NCBI GenBank assembly: GCA_035356975.1
Contig: DAORGW010000001.1
Location: 11,533 to 75,532 of the forward strand
DNA from: STF1-138 sp035356975
Lineage (GTDB): Bacteria > Patescibacteriota > Patescibacteriia > UBA1558 > S5-K13
DNA: 64,000 nt
Direction: 5' to 3'
The notes under the pieces were generated by a model. It worked only from the letters and a program-made list of their open reading frames with translations, was not told the origin of the DNA and searched no databases. Position numbers and translations under genes: made by a program. Numbering within the stretch: the first letter of the stretch is position 1; every line of letters starts with the position of its first letter. Below are positions 1 to 7,951 of the stretch, one piece after another.

Positions 1-1113
1 TCTGTTTTCTATTTTTTCTTGTGAATTATTATTTAATTCTTCCTGAATTAAAATATTAAATTTTTCAAAATCATTTGCAACAGAGACAATATTTTTAAAT
101 TGTTCTACTCCGGGTGCATCAGTTGTAACAACCGGAACTCCACAAGCCAAATATTCATAAATTTTCATGGGGCATGTATATTTTATAAAATCATTTAGCA
201 AATGTGGAATGATTCCCACATCAAATTGATTTATGTAATCAGGGGTTTCTTTATAACTTTTTTTACCGAGTAGATATATATTTGAATATGCTTTTAATAA
301 TTTTTCGTGTTCTTTGTCCCATATCGGACCAATTAGAACTATTGATTTATCTAGATTTTTTTTAGCAATGTATTCAATTAAATCAAGATTTATTCTGTTT
401 TCTTGAATTATTCCTACATATCCAATTATAGGATGATGAATTTTAGCTATATCATTGTTTATTAATTTGCTTTTCATCATGTAGTGAGCCAAATCAACAC
501 CCTGGGTTATGTGAAATATATTGTCTTTTCTTGGGCTAAAAATTTCTTCGCCACTTTTTGAAAGCACAAAAATTATATTTGCCCTTTCTTTGATTTTTTT
601 ATAATTTTCTTCTATTTTTATTTTGATTTTTTTATAACTTGCATGCTCACACCAATTATCAACAGTATCAAAAACAGACACAGAATATTCAATTCCATCA
701 AAATATTCTACATTTATTGGATAATAGGACCACAGTATTATATTTTTATATCCATTTTTTTTCAAATATCTGTTTAGATTGCGAAGCATTTTTTTCATTG
801 AGAAAATATTAAAAATAGTTGAGTAAACCGTGACTTTTTCTTCTGGTTGATAGATTTTTGTAAATCGTGATTTTTTTATTACAGTTCCTTTTGTGTTTTC
901 TAATATATTTTCTTTATAATTTCTTAAAGCCCTTTTTATGGTATATGGTAAATAATCAACAGTTAAAATTTTGTCGATTTTTGGATTATTTTTAAGTTGT
1001 TTAAAAATTTGAAAATTACGATTACTTGTACCACTTTCCCATTCGCTGTAACTAGACATTGAAAACATAACTACATCAAATTTTTGTTCAGTTTTTTGTA
1101 TTTTTTTAGGCAT
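1..1113 (-). CDS. Glycosyltransferase, GT4-like, 3' end cut by window edge
   Basis: The ATG is the reverse complement of 1111-1113 and the frame stays open to base 1, giving at least 371 residues with no stop, so the C-terminus lies outside the window. The N-half contains FDVVMFSMSSYSEWESG and FDTVDNWCEH. The C-half has the nucleotide-sugar binding Rossmann region, including HHPIIGYVGIIQENRIN, FDVGIIPHLLNDF and KIYEYLACGVPVVTTDAPG. This resembles TuaH-like group 1 glycosyltransferases that build envelope polysaccharide in the cytoplasm. It overlaps the stop of the upstream GT4 gene by 8 nt, so the two are probably translationally coupled. The sugar donor cannot be read from sequence. Confidence 0.82.
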   Translation of the reverse strand, partial: MPKKIQKTEQKFDVVMFSMSSYSEWESGTSNRNFQIFKQLKNNPKIDKILTVDYLPYTIKRALRNYKENILENTKGTVIKKSRFTKIYQPEEKVTVYSTIFNIFSMKKMLRNLNRYLKKNGYKNIILWSYYPINVEYFDGIEYSVSVFDTVDNWCEHASYKKIKIKIEENYKKIKERANIIFVLSKSGEEIFSPRKDNIFHITQGVDLAHYMMKSKLINNDIAKIHHPIIGYVGIIQENRINLDLIEYIAKKNLDKSIVLIGPIWDKEHEKLLKAYSNIYLLGKKSYKETPDYINQFDVGIIPHLLNDFIKYTCPMKIYEYLACGVPVVTTDAPGVEQFKNIVSVANDFEKFNILIQEELNNNSQEKIENR

Positions 1114-2185
1114 TTAATTCTTTTATTAATTTCTGCGTAATTTTTCCCCAAGTAAAATTATTAATTGTTCTTTTGTATGCATTTTCTCCTAATTTTTCTC
1201 TTAAATTATCATCTTTTAATAATTTTCTTATTGAATTTTTTAATTCTTCTAGATTTTCATCATTTATTAGTAGGCCGCTTACATTGTCAATAACAGCTTC
1301 TTTTGCACCACCTGAGTTTGAGGCTAAGCTTGGTTTTTTAAATAAGGCGGCCTCAAGATAAACTATTCCAAATCCTTCCGTATCATTTTTTGTCTCAAGG
1401 CTTACCATTGCAAAAATATCACATATTGAATAAAAATAGGGTAATTCTTCATCTGTTACATCTTCTAAAAATATAATATTTTTGTTATCACGTGCTAAAT
1501 TTTTCAAATATTCTAAATTATCCCCAGTTCCAGCTATTAAATATATTAAATTTTGAAATTCATTTTTTAATTCATTTGTGGCTTTTATGATAAATTCGTG
1601 ATTTTTTCTTTTTATAATACGCCCCACCGTTAAAATTATTTTTTTATTCTCCAAATTATATTTTTTGATAATTGCTAATTTTTTTTCTTCATTTATATTT
1701 TGAAATTTTTCATTTATCCCAGGATATAATATCTCTATAGGAGTTTTTGTTTTAATTATTGATTTAGTTGAATCACTATTTGCAAAAACAATGCGCGCAT
1801 TATCTAAAATTTTCTTTGTTATAAATTTTTTGATGATTTTACTCTGAGCAAGTTTTATATCAAGTCCATGAATAAAAATATAATAATTTATTTTTAATGA
1901 TTTTTTTATAAAATAAGCATATTTTCCAATGGGCAAGATATTACCCACAATAATTTTTTCTATTTTTTCATCACTTACTATTTTTTTAATTTGATTTATG
2001 GTTGTAAAAAAATGGCATATTCCAAAATTTAAATCTTTTCTTATTATATTTTTTTCTTCTTCGCCTTTTACATTTGTAAGAACAACTAATTCATCATTAG
2101 GAAAATTTTTGAAAATATTATAATAATAATTTGATATTCCACCACGATTTGGTAAAAAGTCAAGTGTTATTAAAAGTGTCTTCAT
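1106..2185 (-). CDS. Glycosyltransferase family 4
   Basis: A 359-residue cytoplasmic retaining glycosyltransferase of the GT-B fold. The N-terminal acceptor domain starts with LDFLPNRGGISNYYYNIF. The C-terminal donor domain has VGRIIKRKNHEFIIKA at about residue 187 and the EX7E-type motif EGFGIVYLE at about residue 275, followed by SNSGGAKEAV. Length is normal for the family. A perfect TATAAT at 2215-2220 lies about 30 nt upstream of the ATG, with no Shine-Dalgarno sequence. It is the first gene of a two-gene unit with the partial glycosyltransferase downstream. Donor and acceptor are unknown. Confidence 0.9.
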   Translation of the reverse strand: MKTLLITLDFLPNRGGISNYYYNIFKNFPNDELVVLTNVKGEEEKNIIRKDLNFGICHFFTTINQIKKIVSDEKIEKIIVGNILPIGKYAYFIKKSLKINYYIFIHGLDIKLAQSKIIKKFITKKILDNARIVFANSDSTKSIIKTKTPIEILYPGINEKFQNINEEKKLAIIKKYNLENKKIILTVGRIIKRKNHEFIIKATNELKNEFQNLIYLIAGTGDNLEYLKNLARDNKNIIFLEDVTDEELPYFYSICDIFAMVSLETKNDTEGFGIVYLEAALFKKPSLASNSGGAKEAVIDNVSGLLINDENLEELKNSIRKLLKDDNLREKLGENAYKRTINNFTWGKITQKLIKELNA

Positions 2186-2214
2186 AAATAAAAATAATAT
2201 GCATTTATTGGTTT

Positions 2215-2220
2215 ATTATA
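2215..2220 (-). promoter_or_regulatory. -10 promoter element for the GT4 operon
   Basis: A perfect TATAAT on the minus strand, 29 nt before the ATG at 2185. No convincing -35 box is visible. The predicted leader is about 20 nt. Confidence 0.5.
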
Positions 2221-2251
2221 GCATAAATACATATTTTTCGGAATTTGTAAT

Positions 2252-2872
2252 TTAAAAGTCGGAACGTGCTTTTTTAAGGAAATTTTTATATTCAGGATCG
2301 CTTGTCATGAGTTCTTCTAATACTTGTCTTACATATTCTGCTTTGGCTTTTTTTTCTGCCATTGATTTCCATGTTAAATATCTTTCTATTTTTGGTGAAA
2401 TTCTTAGGGTAAATTTTACATTCACTTTTTCTTTTATAAGAGAACCAGACTCAAGTAAATTTAGGAAATCAGAAATAATATTTTGATAAGTTAATTTTTC
2501 TTTATCATTTTTTGAATAAAATTTTAAGAAAAAGTTTTCTCCTAAATTAGGATCTTTTCTTATGTATTCAAGTTGTTCCGGAATTATGTGACCTTTTTCC
2601 ATTAGATATAGTAATGGTTTTTTATAGGCAAGAGCTGTTGCTATAACATAAACCGAGTCAGGAGAAATATTTGTTCCCTCAATTATTACAGCCTCTATTT
2701 GATCATAGCTTATGCTTTTTTTTGCTTCATTTTCCCCTCGCGAAATTTTTTTCTCCAAATTACTTACTAAATTGATTCCGTTTTTTATTAAAAATTTATG
2801 AATATCAACGTATCTACTTTCCCAGTATTTGTCGCTTAATTTATCCAAATTTGTAAAATAATATATTTTCAT
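2252..2872 (-). CDS. Nucleoside 2-deoxyribosyltransferase-like domain fused to ribbon-helix-helix
   Basis: This 206-residue protein has two visible parts. Residues 1 to about 145 look like the nucleoside 2-deoxyribosyltransferase fold: a start IYYFTNLDKLSDKYWESR and a core strand-loop-helix AVIIEGTNISPDSVYVIATA followed by YKKPLLYL. Residues about 150-195 read as a ribbon-helix-helix DNA-binding unit: strand NVKFTLRISP, helix KIERYLTWKSMAEKKA, then helix EYVRQVLEELM. This suggests a nucleotide-sensing or nucleotide-modifying protein that binds DNA. It lies 8 nt downstream of the asparaginase-like gene in one transcript. Both domain calls are by eye, and no function is established. Confidence 0.6.
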   Translation of the reverse strand: MKIYYFTNLDKLSDKYWESRYVDIHKFLIKNGINLVSNLEKKISRGENEAKKSISYDQIEAVIIEGTNISPDSVYVIATALAYKKPLLYLMEKGHIIPEQLEYIRKDPNLGENFFLKFYSKNDKEKLTYQNIISDFLNLLESGSLIKEKVNVKFTLRISPKIERYLTWKSMAEKKAKAEYVRQVLEELMTSDPEYKNFLKKARSDF

Positions 2873-2880
2873 TTAATTAT

Positions 2881-3864
2881 TTAGTTTTTATCGATTATAT
2901 TTTCAAAAAATTCATTCATTATTTCTTTTTTTAACATTTCTCTAATTTGGATTCTGTTTTTTGTTTGTCCTAGAATCCAGGAGAGTTTTGCATTTAAACA
3001 CTCTGGTGTAATATTGCTTATTGTTACAATTGTGTGTTTGAAAAAATCTTTTGCAAAACCAACTTGATTATAAAAGATTATAATTTTATTATTTTTCTGA
3101 CCCAATTTATACAGCTCAATTAATTTACTTCTTTCTGTGATTTGATTTTCCCACGCTTCAAAAATTATTGCATTTAGTCCATTGTCTTTTTCAAGTAATT
3201 CTTCTAAAATTTTTATTCCTGGAATTGTTTTGAAAAAAACAAAATGTCTATCAAATTTTGAATAATATTCGCTTTCTTTTAACTTGTGATTTTTATCTTC
3301 AATTGATAATCCAAAATCAATTCTTGCAATATATTGTTTATTTACGGAATCAAAAATATTTAATCCTAATAATTCTGTTCTTTTTAGTCTTGTTGGACAT
3401 ATTACTCTACTTCCATAAATTACACTAACCCTATTTATTTTACTCTCAACCAATTGAAAGGCATTTATCAGGTTTGCTTTAAATGACATATCGGGAATAA
3501 TTTGAGTTTGTTTTTCAATCGTATTTGCACCTGTTATTATTATTGGTTTTTCGGGAGATTGAATTTGCCAGAAAATTGTGTTTGCAAGCATTGGGATGGA
3601 GTCAACATCATGAAGAATTATAATTCCATCATACTTTGGAAGATTTTCGGAAATTGTTATAAGTAGCTCTGTTACGTTTTCTTTTGAAAGTAGGTCTTTA
3701 TTTTTGTCTATAACAGTATAGTCAATGTCAGCCATAATTGATAATTCTGGAATTAATTTTAGCCAATCATATATATCTTCGTATTTTTCTACAAATTTAA
3801 GGTCAGTCTTTTTATCATAAAGACCAGATCCTCCGTAAAATATTAAAAATACTTTTTTCACCAC
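2881..3864 (-). CDS. Asparaginase/glutaminase-fold protein with altered active site
   Basis: A 327-residue protein with the type I/II L-asparaginase layout: an N-terminal YGGSG where family members have TGGT, a central ILHDVDSIPMLANTIFW in place of HGTDTM, PIIITGANTIEKQ followed by D and N/A positions, and a C-terminal ITPECLNAKLSWILGQ matching the usual LTPEAARxKL. The catalytic Thr of the first motif is replaced (Ser nearby) and the HGTDT Thr-Asp pair is altered to HDVDS, so ordinary asparaginase chemistry is doubtful. It starts with GTG at 3864 or the next GTG at 3861. It is the first gene of a pair with the NDT-like/RHH gene. It may be a ligand-binding or repurposed amidohydrolase. Confidence 0.7.
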   Translation of the reverse strand: MVKKVFLIFYGGSGLYDKKTDLKFVEKYEDIYDWLKLIPELSIMADIDYTVIDKNKDLLSKENVTELLITISENLPKYDGIIILHDVDSIPMLANTIFWQIQSPEKPIIITGANTIEKQTQIIPDMSFKANLINAFQLVESKINRVSVIYGSRVICPTRLKRTELLGLNIFDSVNKQYIARIDFGLSIEDKNHKLKESEYYSKFDRHFVFFKTIPGIKILEELLEKDNGLNAIIFEAWENQITERSKLIELYKLGQKNNKIIIFYNQVGFAKDFFKHTIVTISNITPECLNAKLSWILGQTKNRIQIREMLKKEIMNEFFENIIDKN

Positions 3865-3956
3865 CCTAAATATTAATTTTTAAAATGTACCTATATTTTT
3901 TTATTATTTATTTTCCCACTTTTTGTGAAATATTAAATAAACGACAAACTTCATTA

Positions 3957-4640
3957 TTAGTCTTTTTTGAATAATAAATAGGCAATTGAGAAATTCATTA
4001 TTAGTATAAATATGGGCCCCAACCAGAAAAATTTAAATATATTTATATGTATTAAATACCAATCAAAGTAAAATCCCAAAATAAAAGACACCATTGTTCC
4101 AAATATTACAATAAATACTCTTTTTTTATTAATACCTTGTGAATTTATATATTTCATAACTAAAATATAATACGCATAGAAAAGCATTAATGAAAATAAA
4201 ATCCCATATATTAAATGCAATGTTGAATCTGGTATATATGATATTTGATTATTTTCTATGTAGATGTTTGTAACCATTTGATCAGAAAATAAAATATAAA
4301 GAGTTATTATAGATAGAATAAATAATAATGCTTTAAACACTATTAAAATTTTATTTTTTACTGTATATAAAAAATAAACTGAAAACATAAAAAAATTTAT
4401 TAAAATTAGTGTGCCCGTTGCATATGTTAGATTACTCAAAATTTTATAAATACTATTATTTTTTATAACAGAAAGTCCAGCTATATTAATTGACCAAAAA
4501 AAAGCACTAATACACAACAAGGAAAAATACCTTGAAAATTTTTCCCTACCGTTATTTTTTTTCATTATTATAAATCCGATAGCAATATTTATTGTTGCAG
4601 TTAAGAAGATTACCCCAAACTTTAACCATTGTATATTCAT
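3957..4640 (-). CDS. Orphan 7TM sensor domain (histidine-kinase N-terminal type)
   Basis: A 227-residue integral membrane protein with about seven hydrophobic helices and almost no soluble part. The pattern resembles the N-terminal 7TM region found in front of histidine kinases: FSRYFSLLCISAFFWSINIA after helix 1, a short extracytoplasmic loop around residues 120-140, and a C-terminal ISYLLFKKD-like end (actual AYLLFKKD). The kinase, HAMP or GGDEF module that normally follows is missing: the stop comes right after the last helix. Its promoter region carries an 11-bp direct repeat (4681-4709). It may be a truncated sensor or a stand-alone membrane receptor. Confidence 0.55.
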   Translation of the reverse strand: MNIQWLKFGVIFLTATINIAIGFIIMKKNNGREKFSRYFSLLCISAFFWSINIAGLSVIKNNSIYKILSNLTYATGTLILINFFMFSVYFLYTVKNKILIVFKALLFILSIITLYILFSDQMVTNIYIENNQISYIPDSTLHLIYGILFSLMLFYAYYILVMKYINSQGINKKRVFIVIFGTMVSFILGFYFDWYLIHINIFKFFWLGPIFILIMNFSIAYLLFKKD

Positions 4641-4680
4641 ATTTTTAGAATAAATTTTAAATCGCTTTTTATATTAAACC

Positions 4681-4709
4681 GACGGCGTATAAATGCAAGA
4701 CGGCTTATA
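4681..4709 (-). promoter_or_regulatory. Direct repeat overlapping a probable promoter of the 7TM gene
   Basis: GACGGCGTATA (4681-4691) and GACGGCTTATA (4699-4709) are repeated at 18-nt spacing, ten of eleven bases identical, in an otherwise AT-only region. On the minus strand they bracket TTGCAT (a possible -35), which is followed 16-17 nt later by TAATAT. The arrangement looks like a two-site operator around a -35 box. Confidence 0.4.
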
Positions 4710-4749
4710 TTTTTAATTTACTGCTAGTAAAATTTTTTGTCAAGAAATG

Positions 4750-4787
4750 TTAATAATAAAAATAAGGCTTCAATGAAGAGCCCTATT
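4750..4787 (-). terminator. Rho-independent terminator of serC-serA
   Basis: The arms 4761-4769 and 4779-4787 form a 9-bp stem. It is fully paired (with one G-U) only as minus-strand RNA, and is followed by a U-rich tract at 4760-4750. Confidence 0.6.
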
Positions 4788-4807
4788 TTATTGTATTTAA
4801 TAAGAAA

Positions 4808-5728
4808 TTATTTATTTACTTGAAATGTTGTATCTCCTGACTCAAAAAATTTTACAATTTGATTTGCAGAAGCAAGTCCAGCATTTATGTTTGCCTCAGA
4901 TGTTTCAGCTCCCATTTTTTGTGGACTTGCAAAAACACGGTTTCCAAATTTTTCTTTGAGTTCACTGTAGTTATCTCCTGCAATATCAGTTATATATTTT
5001 AGATCATTTCTTTCTTCTAGGATCCTCATTAATTCTTCATCATTTATAACTTCTTTTCTTGCCGTATTAATTATACAAGCACCATTTGGTAATTTTGATA
5101 ATATTTCATAGTCAATTGATTTTTTTGTCTCATCATTTGCAGGAATATGAAGCGATAAATAATCTGATTTACTATAAAGTTCATCTACTGAGTTTGCAAA
5201 TGTTACACCATCTTTTTCCATTACATCTATTGAAACATTTTTATCATATGCAATTATGTTCATTTGAAATCCTTTTGCAATGCGAGCTACTATTTTTCCA
5301 ATATTTCCATAAGCATGAACCCCTAATGTTTTTCCTTTTAATTCAATTCCCGTTCCTGGTGTAAAACAGTTTCTTGACATATAAATCATAAATCCAATTG
5401 CAAGCTCTGCAACTGCATTAGAGTTCTGTCCTGGTGTATTCATTGCTACAATATTTTTTTCATTGCATGCATTTAAATCTAAGTTATCATATCCAGCGCC
5501 AGCACGAACTACAATCTTTAGATTTTGTGCGTGACTAATAAGTTCTTTTGTAACTTTATCGCTTCTTACAATTAAAGCATCTGTATCAGAAATTGCAGTG
5601 TACAATTCTTCTGGGTTTGTATATTTTTCAAGAAGAGAAAATTCATGGCCGGCATCAATTATAATTTTTTTAATTCCATCTACTGCAATAGGAGCAAATG
5701 GTTTTTCTGTCGCTACTAATATTTTCAT
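4808..5728 (-). CDS. serA: D-3-phosphoglycerate dehydrogenase, short form
   Basis: A 306-residue D-2-hydroxyacid dehydrogenase, first step of serine synthesis from 3-phosphoglycerate. Visible are VRSDKV in the substrate domain, VRAGAGYDNLD, an NAD-binding region LGVHAYGNIGKIVARIA (first Gly of GxGxxG is Ala) and the catalytic Arg in NTARKEVINDEEL. The usual catalytic His of the TPHLGAST motif is Gln here (ASPQKMGAETSEA). The same region is non-His in short Bacteroidetes- and Entamoeba-type enzymes. It lacks the C-terminal ACT regulatory domain. It follows serC by 4 nt, which supports the phosphoglycerate assignment over other hydroxyacids. Confidence 0.85.
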   Translation of the reverse strand: MKILVATEKPFAPIAVDGIKKIIIDAGHEFSLLEKYTNPEELYTAISDTDALIVRSDKVTKELISHAQNLKIVVRAGAGYDNLDLNACNEKNIVAMNTPGQNSNAVAELAIGFMIYMSRNCFTPGTGIELKGKTLGVHAYGNIGKIVARIAKGFQMNIIAYDKNVSIDVMEKDGVTFANSVDELYSKSDYLSLHIPANDETKKSIDYEILSKLPNGACIINTARKEVINDEELMRILEERNDLKYITDIAGDNYSELKEKFGNRVFASPQKMGAETSEANINAGLASANQIVKFFESGDTTFQVNK

Positions 5729-5732
5729 ATGT

Positions 5733-6806
5733 TTATGTGTTTAATTTTTCAAATTCTTGCATTGTTTCAATTAATGCTTTTACACTCTCAAGAGGACACG
5801 CATTATATAGTGAAGCACGGAAACCACCAACTGATCTGTGGCCCTTTATTCCCACCATTCCACGTTCAGTTGCAAATTTTAAGAATTCCTCTTCTTTTTC
5901 TTTGTATTCATCAGCCACTACAAAACATATATTCATTATTGATCTATCTCCTATCTCGGCTGTACCTTTAAACATTTTGTTTCTGTCAATTTCATTGTAT
6001 AGAAGCTCTGCCTTTTCTTTGTTGATTTTCTGTATTTTTTCTAGACCACCAATATCTTTTAACCATTTTAATGTTTCGTTCATTACGAAAATTGAAAATA
6101 CTGGCGGTGTATTAAACATAGAGCCATCTTTAATGTGTGTTCTGTAATCAATCATAGCCGGGAGATGTCTGCTTACTTTTCCGAGTATTTCTTCTTTGAT
6201 AATAACAAAAGTAACACCAGCTGGACCAACATTTTTTTGTGCGCCACCGTATATCATTGCATATTTTGAAACATCAACCGGTCTGCTCATTATGTCAGAT
6301 GACATATCAGCCACTAAATTACATGGAACGTTCATATCCTCATGAATTTCTGTTCCATAAATTGTATTATTTGTTGTTATATGAAAATAATCTAAATCAT
6401 CCGCTACTTCATATCCTTTTGGAATGTATGAAAAATTTTTGTCAACTGATGTTGCAACACATATTGTTTCTCCTATTCCACTGGCTTCTTTGAGGGCTTT
6501 TTTTGCCCACTCTCCTGTTTCTAAATATCCAGCTTTTTTTTCAAGTAGATTCATCGCCAAATAGCTAAATTGTGTACTTGCTCCCCCACCCAAGAATAAA
6601 ATTTTATAATTATCGGGAATGTTTAACAATTCTTTCCATAAATTTCTACATTCTTCCATAACAGTTTCCCATTCTTTTGAGCGATGAGAAATTTCTATTA
6701 CAGACATACCTGTTCCGTTAAAATCTTCTAGTGCTTGAATGGTGGCTTTTATGGCTTGTTTTGGAAGCACTGCCGGTCCTGCATTAAAATTATGAGTTAC
6801 TTTCAT
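5733..6806 (-). CDS. serC: Phosphoserine aminotransferase
   Basis: A 357-residue class V PLP aminotransferase that converts 3-phosphohydroxypyruvate and glutamate to phosphoserine. Diagnostic features are the start NFNAGPAVLP, SVIEISHRSKEW, the phosphate-binding GGGASTQF near residue 75, and the PLP-lysine motif GGAQKNVGPAGV near residue 190. The C-terminus has GHRSVGGFRASLYNA, typical of SerC. It is the first gene of serC-serA, with 4 nt between the genes. No phosphoserine phosphatase is seen in the window, so the last step must be encoded elsewhere. Confidence 0.95.
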   Translation of the reverse strand: MKVTHNFNAGPAVLPKQAIKATIQALEDFNGTGMSVIEISHRSKEWETVMEECRNLWKELLNIPDNYKILFLGGGASTQFSYLAMNLLEKKAGYLETGEWAKKALKEASGIGETICVATSVDKNFSYIPKGYEVADDLDYFHITTNNTIYGTEIHEDMNVPCNLVADMSSDIMSRPVDVSKYAMIYGGAQKNVGPAGVTFVIIKEEILGKVSRHLPAMIDYRTHIKDGSMFNTPPVFSIFVMNETLKWLKDIGGLEKIQKINKEKAELLYNEIDRNKMFKGTAEIGDRSIMNICFVVADEYKEKEEEFLKFATERGMVGIKGHRSVGGFRASLYNACPLESVKALIETMQEFEKLNT

Positions 6807-6912
6807 AAATTTTTTTTATTTTTTAATTTTTATAAATTTTTAATCGCCTTTATTTTATTATTTATAGATTTTATTGTCAATAATATTTGTTTTCCGATTA
6901 ACTTTAAAATGG

Positions 6913-6918
6913 TATAAT
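6913..6918 (+). promoter_or_regulatory. -10 element giving a leaderless amrS transcript
   Basis: A perfect TATAAT lies 6 nt before the ATG at 6925, placing the transcription start at or next to the A of the ATG. This fixes 6925 as the start rather than the upstream ATG at 6874, which would sit before the promoter. Confidence 0.55.
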
Positions 6919-6924
6919 AATCAT

Positions 6925-7950
6925 ATGCAAGAAGCATTATTATATAAAAAAAATAAAGATAAAAGCGTAAATTGTGAACTTTGTTTTCATTTTTGTAAAA
7001 TCAGTGAATCTTGTACTGGAATTTGTGGAGTGAGGAGAAATATTGAAGGAAAATTGTATTCTTTAAATTACAATAAAATAATCGCAAAAAATATTGATCC
7101 AATTGAAAAAAAACCTTTTTTTCATTTTTTGCCAGGAACTTTATCATATTCAATCTCTGCAATTGGATGTAATTTTGAATGTTTAAATTGTCAGAATTGG
7201 CAAATCTCTCAAATCCAAAAAATTGAGAAATTGGACAATGAATTTCCAGGTGAATTAATAAAACCACAACAAATTCTTCAAGAAGCTATTAAATCAAACA
7301 GTGGTTCAATCGCATATACTTATACTGAACCAACAGTTTTTTTAGAAACAGCGCTTCCGATAATGAAATTGGCTAAAGATAGTAATTTAAAAAATATCTG
7401 GGTTTCAAATGGATTTATGAGTAAAAAATGTATTGATTTAATAATACCCCATCTTGATGCAATAAATATTGATTTAAAATTTTTTAATGATGAGAAATAT
7501 AATAAAATAGCAAAAGCAAAACTAGATCCGATTTTAGAAAATTTAATTTATTTAAAAAAGAAAAAAGTTTTTATTGAAATTACAACACTTATTATTCCAG
7601 ACGAAACAAATACACTAAATCAAATTGAACAGATTGCAAAATTTATAAAAGAAAATTTAGGGGTAGATACTCCGTGGCATGTTTCAAGATTTTCCCCAGA
7701 AATTTCATATAAGCTATTGTCAAAATCCTCAACATCGTCAGAAGAATTAGAAAGTGTATATAAAATTGCTAAAAAAGTCGGATTAAATTATATTTATATT
7801 GGCAATATTGCAACAGATTTGCGAGAAAATACTTATTGTCCTGAGTGTGAAATTTTAAATATAGAACGTCAGGGTTACATAATTTCAAGAAGTGATAAAA
7901 ATGGACATTGTCAAAATTGTAATTATTATTTAAATATTATAGATAAGTAA
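6925..7950 (+). CDS. amrS: AmmeMemoRadiSam system radical SAM enzyme (AmrS family)
   Basis: A 341-residue radical SAM protein related to pyruvate formate-lyase activators. It has an N-terminal cysteine-rich segment (CELCFHFC, CTGICGVR), then PFFHFLPGTLSYSISAIGC and the SAM-cluster motif CNFECLNC (CX3CX2C), followed by YTYTEPTVF. The C-terminus has zinc-finger-like pairs CPEC and CQNC. This layout is specific to the radical SAM partner of AMMECR1 and MEMO proteins. Consistently, a MEMO-like gene lies two genes downstream in the same operon. The start at 6925 is chosen from the TATAAT at 6913-6918. Substrate unknown. No AMMECR1 gene is in the window. Confidence 0.88.
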   Translation: MQEALLYKKNKDKSVNCELCFHFCKISESCTGICGVRRNIEGKLYSLNYNKIIAKNIDPIEKKPFFHFLPGTLSYSISAIGCNFECLNCQNWQISQIQKIEKLDNEFPGELIKPQQILQEAIKSNSGSIAYTYTEPTVFLETALPIMKLAKDSNLKNIWVSNGFMSKKCIDLIIPHLDAINIDLKFFNDEKYNKIAKAKLDPILENLIYLKKKKVFIEITTLIIPDETNTLNQIEQIAKFIKENLGVDTPWHVSRFSPEISYKLLSKSSTSSEELESVYKIAKKVGLNYIYIGNIATDLRENTYCPECEILNIERQGYIISRSDKNGHCQNCNYYLNIIDK

Positions 7951-7951
7951 A

